11,494 bases of DNA from positions 1 through 11,494 of the forward strand of contig WLHY01000018.1 of NCBI GenBank assembly GCA_009702465.1, written 5' to 3'. Origin of the DNA: Actinomycetota bacterium (lineage in GTDB: Bacteria > Actinomycetota > Actinomycetes > Nanopelagicales > Nanopelagicaceae). Of the stretch, positions 7,827 through 11,494 are shown piece after piece (position 1 is the stretch's first letter; each line of letters opens with the position of its first letter). The notes under the pieces are model-generated. The model made no database searches. It was not told the origin of the DNA and saw only the letters and a list, made by a program, of their open reading frames with translations. The position numbers and the translations under genes were made by a program.

Positions 7827-7881
7827 TTTATCTCCAATTTCCTATTTGTAATGCTTTGATAGTTTTTGTACCGATTTGTAC

Positions 7882-8787
7882 TTAACGCTTCTTTTTCTTC
7901 CTCTTTGGTTGTTTCCGCTGACCTTTTGGCTCCTCTACCGCAACCGATCCACCCTCAGAGTTGGTGGTTGGATCATCTGGGTTGGGAATTACACCCTTTT
8001 CGATCTTCTTCCTTTGTAACTCTTCATATGCAGGAGAGCCTGGTGTTGGGTTTCGCTTAATTACATAATATTGCTGACCCCAAGTCCAAAGATTTGTAGT
8101 TGACCAGTAAATTAAAACTCCGACTGGAAAGTTAACACCAGTTACTGCAAATATCACCGGGAATAAATAAAGCATAATTTTTTGCTGTTGCAACATCATA
8201 TTATTTGATGAGTCCATCTTTGGCATTCCCTTAACCATTAATTGGCGTTGGGTTGTAAAGGTGGTTGCTGACATAAAGATAATTAAAATAACTGAGATTA
8301 ACTTTGTTGTTCCATCTGATGATCCTAAAAATGTGCCAGATAATGGGGCGCCAAAGAAGCTGGCCTCTTGTGCCGATATCAAATAATCGCCCTTTAATAA
8401 TCCACGTGGTTTATCTTGGCTGATGCCATTTAACACTGTAAAGAGAGCAAAGAAAATAGGTGCTTGGGCCAGAATAGGAAAACATGAGGCAAAAGGATTT
8501 GTTTTATGCTCCTTGTAAAGCTTCATCATCTCTTCTGATTGCTTCTGTCGATCATCCTTGTACTTCTTTTGAATCGCCTTCATTTGTGGTTGCAGAGCGG
8601 TTAGAGCGCGTTGGCTTTTAATCTGCTTTACAAAGAGTGGAATTAAAATAATTCGAATTAAAATAACTAAGCCGATAATTCCAACTGACCACTGTAGATC
8701 TTGATTGTTGGTAAAACTTAATAGATCGTGGAAGGTAATCATTACCCAGGAAACAGCTGTATATAAGGGGTTTAAAATCGATCCCAT
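7882..8787 (-). CDS. yidC: Membrane protein insertase YidC (Oxa1 family)
   Basis: 301 residues, the short actinobacterial/Gram-positive form without the large periplasmic domain. It inserts and folds membrane proteins, alone or with SecYEG. Membrane segments can be placed at about 34-54, 104-124, 162-182 and 203-236. The first of these contains R45 (VILIRIILIP), matching the conserved arginine of the hydrophilic groove. A charged cytoplasmic hairpin rich in Lys, Gln and Glu (55-98) follows, then NPFASCFPILAQAPIFFALF. The C-terminal tail is strongly basic (GQRKQPKRKKKKR), as in YidC forms thought to contact ribosomes. The ATG overlaps the yidD stop by one base (TAATG), which predicts translational coupling. 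There is no lipoprotein signal cysteine at the N terminus. Confidence 0.95.
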   Translation of the reverse strand: MGSILNPLYTAVSWVMITFHDLLSFTNNQDLQWSVGIIGLVILIRIILIPLFVKQIKSQRALTALQPQMKAIQKKYKDDRQKQSEEMMKLYKEHKTNPFASCFPILAQAPIFFALFTVLNGISQDKPRGLLKGDYLISAQEASFFGAPLSGTFLGSSDGTTKLISVILIIFMSATTFTTQRQLMVKGMPKMDSSNNMMLQQQKIMLYLFPVIFAVTGVNFPVGVLIYWSTTNLWTWGQQYYVIKRNPTPGSPAYEELQRKKIEKGVIPNPDDPTTNSEGGSVAVEEPKGQRKQPKRKKKKR

Positions 8788-9032
8788 TAGGCGGATAACC
8801 TCTCTTTTAATCTAGCCCGTGATCCCGCTGATGGGTAATCAACCCCACCATTAGAGAATGGATTACAACGAACAAATCGCCAGGCTGCCATCAATAATCC
8901 CTTTGCACCAAACTCCTCAATTGCAAGGGAGGTGTAATTTGAACAGGATGGGTAGTATTTACATTTTTGTGGTCGGTTAGCTGAAATATATTTTTGGTAG
9001 GCAGAGATTAAATATAGAAAAGATTTTTTCAT
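8787..9032 (-). CDS. yidD: Membrane protein insertion efficiency factor YidD
   Basis: 81 residues. YidD is a small protein with an amphipathic N-terminal helix that sits on the inner membrane and aids YidC-dependent insertion. The family signature is complete: YQKYIS near residue 12, KCKYYPSCSNYTSLAI with the cysteine-rich motif at about 23-38, and RCNPFSNGGVDYP near 55-67. It overlaps rnpA by 4 bp (ATGA) and yidC by 1 bp (TAATG), so it is locked into the rpmH-rnpA-yidD-yidC operon. Confidence 0.95.
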   Translation of the reverse strand: MKKSFLYLISAYQKYISANRPQKCKYYPSCSNYTSLAIEEFGAKGLLMAAWRFVRCNPFSNGGVDYPSAGSRARLKERLSA

Positions 9033-9367
9033 GCATCTACCTTGGTTAACTTTGAAATAATCTTTGTAACAGAGCTAGAAACCTCGGCTCGGTAATCCTT
9101 TTGTTCCTTTAATACTCGAACTACCAACATTGTGTTTTTTGGTAACTTGTTTATGTATGAAGCAAAATCATGACGTAATTTTCTGGTAACTAAATGTCTG
9201 GTAACTGAGCCACCAACTGAGCGGTTGACAATAAAACCGATTTTTGGGGTTGTATTACTTTCAAGCGCTGCGTAAATAACTAAATTGGCAGATGAGGCGC
9301 GGTGGCCAGTTTTACTAATTCGGGTGAACTCAGCACCCGACCGCAAGCGGTTGGATTTTGGTAACAC
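9029..9367 (-). CDS. rnpA: Ribonuclease P protein component (C5 protein)
   Basis: 112 residues, a normal size. It is the protein subunit that helps the RNase P RNA bind and cleave pre-tRNA leaders. The N terminus MLPKSNRLRSGAEF matches the family start. The RNR-type motif GFIVNRSVGGSVTRHLVTRKLRHDF occupies 44-68; histidine replaces the usual asparagine after the arginine, a substitution that, from memory, also occurs in other Actinobacteria. The start codon is GTG, 12 bp after the rpmH stop, and no Shine-Dalgarno sequence is visible in that gap, so reinitiation after rpmH is likely. The last codons overlap yidD (ATGA). Confidence 0.94.
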   Translation of the reverse strand: MLPKSNRLRSGAEFTRISKTGHRASSANLVIYAALESNTTPKIGFIVNRSVGGSVTRHLVTRKLRHDFASYINKLPKNTMLVVRVLKEQKDYRAEVSSSVTKIISKLTKVDA

Positions 9368-9379
9368 TAGATTTTTTAG

Positions 9380-9514
9380 TTAAGCGGAGATTTTTGCGCG
9401 GCCTTTGGCACGACGGGCTGATAAAACTCCACGTCCACCACGGGTGGCCATACGGGCACGGAATCCATGCTTCTTTGCACGCTTGCGTACATTGGGTTGA
9501 AAGGTGCGCTTCAT
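9380..9514 (-). CDS. rpmH: 50S ribosomal protein L34
   Basis: A 44-residue, very basic protein. It begins [18 protein letters not shown] and continues with [21 protein letters not shown], the standard L34 sequence. It is the first gene of the rpmH-rnpA-yidD-yidC series, facing away from dnaA with oriC between, as in most bacteria. AGGAGAG (complement of 9519-9525) is a strong ribosome binding site four bases before the ATG. A promoter must lie in the 9530-9620 region on the minus strand. TTGCAC (complement of about 9563-9568) is a possible -35, but the -10 is unclear, so it is not called as a feature. Confidence 0.97.
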   Translation of the reverse strand: MKRTFQPNVRKRAKKHGFRARMATRGGRGVLSARRAKGRAKISA

Positions 9515-9589
9515 AAATCTCTCCTAGTAATTACTCTCGTATTGATTCTCATCAGCCTGGGTGCAAGCTTTTTGAGCCACAGCGGTTAA

Positions 9590-9613
9590 GGGTCGTAAGG
9601 GTAGGGGTTGGGG
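9590..9613 (+). other. G-quadruplex-type motif in oriC
   Basis: Four G tracts occur in order: GGG (9590-9592), GGG (9599-9601), GGGG (9604-9607) and GGGG (9610-9613), with loops of 6, 2 and 2 bases. A fifth GGG follows at 9621-9623. This fits the canonical rule of four runs of three or more G with loops of 1-7 bases. It is seen directly in the sequence and is conspicuous in such AT-rich surroundings. Whether it folds or functions is unknown. Confidence 0.6.
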
Positions 9614-9656
9614 ACAAGTAGGGTCAAACCGCCCAAAAAACTCCCTCCCCAACCCC
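9604..9656. repeat. Inverted repeat GGGGTTGGGGA / TCCCCAACCCC
   Basis: The left arm is at 9604-9614 and the right arm at 9646-9656; the 11-bp arms are perfectly complementary and are separated by 31 bp. No T run follows on either strand, so it does not look like an intrinsic terminator. The left arm overlaps the G-rich tract and a one-mismatch DnaA box (9609-9617). Confidence 0.7.
9609..9617 (-). promoter_or_regulatory. Possible DnaA box (one mismatch)
   Basis: Read on the minus strand it is TTGTCCCCA, one base from the actinobacterial DnaA box TTGTCCACA. It sits in the G-rich arm of the inverted repeat, so the match could be a by-product of the G tract. Confidence 0.4.
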
Positions 9657-9671
9657 GTATGCGGAAAATAA

Positions 9672-9680
9672 TGTGGATAA
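9672..9680 (-). promoter_or_regulatory. DnaA box, exact TTATCCACA
   Basis: The plus strand reads TGTGGATAA, an exact complement of the consensus box bound by DnaA domain IV. It lies 165 bp before the dnaA start. Confidence 0.85.
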
Positions 9681-9719
9681 CCAGTTGCTTTTCTTGACCT
9701 TTACCCCTACCTTCGCCCT

Positions 9720-9728
9720 CTATCCACA
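9720..9728 (+). promoter_or_regulatory. Probable DnaA box CTATCCACA (one mismatch)
   Basis: Only the first base differs from TTATCCACA. It is in opposite orientation to the neighbouring boxes. Confidence 0.6.
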
Positions 9729-9785
9729 GATTTCCCCATCTTTGGAGCCTTTTGGAAGTTTAAAGGGCAGGTTTAGACCACAGCC

Positions 9786-9794
9786 TGTGGATAA
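9786..9794 (-). promoter_or_regulatory. DnaA box, exact TTATCCACA
   Basis: TGTGGATAA on the plus strand. It forms a direct pair with the box at 9798-9806, 12 bp start to start. It is partly inside the small palindrome CCACAG-C-CTGTGG (9778-9790). Confidence 0.87.
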
Positions 9795-9797
9795 CTA

Positions 9798-9806
9798 TGT
9801 GGATAA
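9798..9806 (-). promoter_or_regulatory. DnaA box, exact TTATCCACA
   Basis: TGTGGATAA on the plus strand, 38 bp before the chosen dnaA ATG. At this position it could also serve DnaA autoregulation of its own gene (inference). Confidence 0.87.
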
Positions 9807-9844
9807 TGATTTTAGGGCTTTTAGCCGGGATGTAGGTCGTGGTT

Positions 9845-11251
9845 ATGGATAGTGCGGTCAAAGTAGATCTGCAAATGCTGTGGGATCAAGTGGTGGAATC
9901 CGTCTCCACCCCCCAATACAGCGCATTTCTTACCCGCACTAAACCACTCGGACTTCTTCCAGGAAGTGCTGAAGAGGGATCAAATCTACTTTTGTCAGCT
10001 CCGGATCTCTTTACTAAGGATGTTTTAGAGACCCGTCTACGGGCATTGATCAGTGATGAGTTAACAAATCTGCTTGGTGAGAAAATTAATATCGCAGTTA
10101 CAGTTACAACAGAGGCTAAGAGTGATCTTGTTGAAGAGGTGGTTGAAGAAACGGTTGAATACCAAGAGCCTAAATCAGGAACTGGTCGAAACTCCACCTC
10201 ATTACTAAGCACCGAGGCCTCTCAATTAAACCCGCGTTATATATTTGAAACTTTTGTTATAGGTGCATCAAATCGTTTTGCTCACGCGGCAGCTGTTGCG
10301 GTTGCTGAAGCGCCAGCAAAGGCTTACAACCCGCTATTTATTTACGGTGAATCAGGATTGGGTAAGACCCACTTACTACATGCGATTGGTGCTTATGCAA
10401 AAGAGCTTTATGGCTCAACTCGGGTTCGTTATGTTTCATCTGAAGAGTTCACTAATGACTTTATTAACTCAATCCGTGATGATAAAGCCTCAGTTTTTCA
10501 AAAACGTTACCGTGATCTAGATATTTTGTTGGTTGATGATATTCAATTCTTAGAAAATAAGGAGCGTACTCAAGAGGAGTTTTTCCATACCTTTAATACT
10601 TTGTATAACGCTAACAAACAGATTGTTATCTCTAGTGATCGCCCGCCAAAACAATTAACAACTCTTGAGGATCGTCTGCGCTCCCGATTTGAGTGGGGTT
10701 TGATTACCGATATCCAACCACCAGAGCTTGAAACTCGAATTGCAATTCTTCGTAAAAAAGCGGCACAGGATAAATTAAATGCTCCGGATGATGTTCTTGA
10801 GTACATCGCATCAAAGATCTCTACAAATATCCGCGAGCTCGAAGGTGCATTAATTCGCGTAACCGCCTTTGCTTCATTAAACCGACAATTAGTAGATCTC
10901 TCTTTGGCAGAGATTGTTTTAAAGGATTTAATTCAAGAGGAGGGTGGCCCAGAGATAACTGGTCCGACCATTATGGCGCAGACCGCCTCCTACTTCAGCC
11001 TCTCAGTTGAGGATCTTTGTGGAACCTCTCGCTCTAGGGTTTTGGTAAATGCTCGCCAGATCGCTATGTACCTGTGCCGCGAATTAACAGAGTTATCTCT
11101 TCCAAAAATCGGCCAAGCTTTTGGGGGGCGCGATCACACCACAGTTATGCATGCTGATCGAAAGATCCGCCAATTGATGGCTGAGCGCAGATCGATTTAC
11201 AACCAGGTCACCGAGCTAACCAACCGAATTAAGCAGCAATCTAAAAAATAG
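9845..11251 (+). CDS. dnaA: Chromosomal replication initiator protein DnaA
   Basis: 468 residues from ATG 9845. DnaA-ATP binds oriC boxes, assembles into a filament, opens the duplex and loads the helicase. Domain I occupies about 1-85. Domain II is a short acidic linker ([15 protein letters not shown]) at about 95-125, much shorter than in Streptomyces. AAA+ domain III has Walker A GESGLGKT at 168-175, Walker B LLVDDIQF at 228-235, sensor 1 SSDRPP at 263-268, and the [10 protein letters not shown] box with the arginine finger at 277-286. DNA-binding domain IV has [16 protein letters not shown] and the signature [12 protein letters not shown] at 427-438. The start is slightly ambiguous: a GTG at 9839 would add two residues. 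TAGG at 9833-9836 is eight bases before the ATG and favours it, whereas GGGA at 9827-9830 would favour the GTG. The gene points away from rpmH; dnaN is expected next, beyond the window. Confidence 0.98.
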   Translation: MDSAVKVDLQMLWDQVVESVSTPQYSAFLTRTKPLGLLPGSAEEGSNLLLSAPDLFTKDVLETRLRALISDELTNLLGEKINIAVTVTTEAKSDLVEEVVEETVEYQEPKSGTGRNSTSLLSTEASQLNPRYIFETFVIGASNRFAHAAAVAVAEAPAKAYNPLFIYGESGLGKTHLLHAIGAYAKELYGSTRVRYVSSEEFTNDFINSIRDDKASVFQKRYRDLDILLVDDIQFLENKERTQEEFFHTFNTLYNANKQIVISSDRPPKQLTTLEDRLRSRFEWGLITDIQPPELETRIAILRKKAAQDKLNAPDDVLEYIASKISTNIRELEGALIRVTAFASLNRQLVDLSLAEIVLKDLIQEEGGPEITGPTIMAQTASYFSLSVEDLCGTSRSRVLVNARQIAMYLCRELTELSLPKIGQAFGGRDHTTVMHADRKIRQLMAERRSIYNQVTELTNRIKQQSKK

Positions 11252-11290
11252 CTTTAAATCCAATTAAATATAGAAGTTTTGATAAAAAGG

Positions 11291-11299
11291 TTAACCACA
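11291..11299 (+). promoter_or_regulatory. Possible DnaA box TTAACCACA (one mismatch)
   Basis: One base (T to A at position 4) differs from TTATCCACA. It faces the opposite way to the phased boxes that follow. Confidence 0.5.
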
Positions 11300-11315
11300 G
11301 ATTTAACCCCCAGAT

Positions 11316-11324
11316 TGGGGATAA
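11316..11324 (-). promoter_or_regulatory. Probable DnaA box TTATCCCCA (one mismatch)
   Basis: The plus strand reads TGGGGATAA. It is the first of three boxes in the same orientation with 11-bp and 10-bp periods, which strengthens the call despite the mismatch. Confidence 0.65.
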
Positions 11325-11326
11325 GT

Positions 11327-11335
11327 TGTGGATAA
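11327..11335 (-). promoter_or_regulatory. DnaA box, exact TTATCCACA
   Basis: TGTGGATAA on the plus strand. It is the middle box of the phased triplet, one base from its downstream neighbour. Confidence 0.88.
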
Positions 11336-11336
11336 C

Positions 11337-11345
11337 TGTGGATAA
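11337..11345 (-). promoter_or_regulatory. DnaA box, exact TTATCCACA
   Basis: TGTGGATAA on the plus strand, exactly 10 bp from the previous box, so both boxes lie on the same face of the helix. Confidence 0.88.
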
Positions 11346-11351
11346 TCTGCT

Positions 11352-11376
11352 TTAAGGGTTTGTGGTAAACCTTTAA
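11352..11376. repeat. Imperfect inverted repeat (10-bp stem, 5-base loop) in the dnaA-dnaN spacer
   Basis: TTAAGGGTTT (11352-11361) pairs with AAACCTTTAA (11367-11376), with one G-T pair and the loop GTGGT. There is no T run after it, so it is a weak terminator candidate at best. It could equally be an origin structural element. Confidence 0.5.
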
Positions 11377-11395
11377 TAAACAGCTTCTCCACCGT

Positions 11396-11404
11396 TTATA
11401 CACA
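11396..11404 (+). promoter_or_regulatory. DnaA box variant TTATACACA
   Basis: One mismatch from TTATCCACA. The same variant is a functional DnaA box (R2) in the E. coli origin. It faces the phased triplet. Confidence 0.6.
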
Positions 11405-11494
11405 GTATTTGCAAGTAATTTTACTGCGTGTGACCTGCGGTTTTACCTACCTCCCACAACTATATCGCCTGGTTACTACTAACCACTATATATA

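Larger units (their letters stand above)
9515..9844. other. oriC: Origin of replication, upstream part (rpmH-dnaA intergenic region)
   Basis: This 330-bp non-coding stretch between the divergent rpmH and dnaA genes contains three exact DnaA boxes TTATCCACA (minus strand) and two one-mismatch boxes. It also has a G-rich tract at 9590-9623 mirrored by a C-rich tract at 9646-9656. It must carry the promoters of rpmH and dnaA, though no convincing -35/-10 pair was found. Location between rpmH and dnaA plus box density make an origin function very likely; the actual unwinding site may be here or in the downstream part after dnaA. Confidence 0.85.
11252..11494. other. oriC: Origin of replication, downstream part (dnaA-dnaN spacer, right end outside window)
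   Basis: No gene is visible in these 243 bp. The stretch starts AT-rich (11252-11290), then holds a run of DnaA boxes at 11291-11345, an imperfect hairpin at 11352-11376, a further box at 11396-11404 and a TA-rich end (ACTATATATA). In Mycobacterium and Streptomyces the functional oriC lies between dnaA and dnaN, so this part is the best candidate for the unwinding region. The region continues past the window edge. Confidence 0.85.

Noticed and set aside
9553..9578. Possible rpmH promoter with TTGCAC as -35 on the minus strand
   Set aside because: Hexamers at the right distance (CAATAC, AATACG) do not fit a -10 box; kept only as a remark under rpmH.
9604..9656. GC-rich inverted repeat as an intrinsic terminator
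   Set aside because: The arms are 31 bp apart and no T run follows on either strand; it also lies upstream of both flanking genes rather than downstream.
9694..9726. TTGACC at 9694-9699 as the -35 of a dnaA promoter
   Set aside because: A five-of-six -35 match, but no -10 hexamer appears at 16-19 bp; the nearest candidates (TCTATC, TATCCA) match poorly or belong to a DnaA box.
11247..11290. DnaA-trio run on the plus strand left of the box triplet
   Set aside because: Only two adjacent trios (GAA, GAT) can be read before the pattern breaks, and there is no GC-rich cluster beside them.
11361..11369. TGTGGTAAA as a DnaA box
   Set aside because: Two mismatches from TTATCCACA at the core positions 3 and 4; noted only as part of the hairpin loop and arm.

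Overview
The window is the replication-origin neighbourhood of an AT-rich actinobacterium. The gene order murJ - trxB - trxA - cwlM - (aminotransferase) / parB - parA - rsmG - jag - yidC - yidD - rnpA - rpmH / oriC - dnaA is the classic actinobacterial origin layout, as in Mycobacterium and Streptomyces. The base composition, however, is visibly AT-rich, gaps between genes are very short, and genes often sit next to each other in that family (for example a sigma factor between murJ and trxB) are missing. This combination points to a genome-streamlined freshwater lineage of the 'Ca. Nanopelagicales' (acI; Planktophila/Nanopelagicus type). That assignment is an inference from composition and synteny, not from a database search.

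Layout. Positions 1-4911 hold five plus-strand genes: the C-terminal part of the lipid II flippase MurJ (5' end outside the window), thioredoxin reductase, thioredoxin, a CwlM-type peptidoglycan regulator that has lost its amidase metal ligands, and a fold-type I PLP aminotransferase. They are transcribed toward the origin. They meet an eight-gene minus-strand series (4904-9514) tail to tail with an 8-bp overlap. That series holds ParB, ParA, the 16S rRNA methyltransferase RsmG, the RNA-binding protein Jag/KhpB, the YidC insertase, YidD, RNase P protein and ribosomal protein L34. Its genes are packed with 4-bp and 1-bp overlaps, directly abutting codons, or gaps of 9 to 55 bp. Two parS centromere sites lie in it, one inside the first codons of parA and one across the rsmG start codon.

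Positions 9515-9844 are a non-coding origin segment with DnaA boxes and an unusual G-rich/C-rich inverted repeat. dnaA follows on the plus strand. Positions 11252-11494 are a second non-coding segment with a helically phased set of DnaA boxes and AT-rich stretches, presumably ending at dnaN just outside the window.

Together the genes cover replication initiation (DnaA/oriC), origin segregation (ParAB-parS), RNA and ribosome maturation (L34, RNase P, RsmG), membrane protein insertion (YidC/YidD/Jag), cell-wall precursor export and control (MurJ, CwlM) and thiol redox (TrxA/TrxB). I see no mobile element, CRISPR array, tRNA, rRNA, or clear new biological system. The points of interest are in the regulatory DNA (box phasing, G-quadruplex motif, parS over a start codon) and in the catalytically degenerate CwlM.
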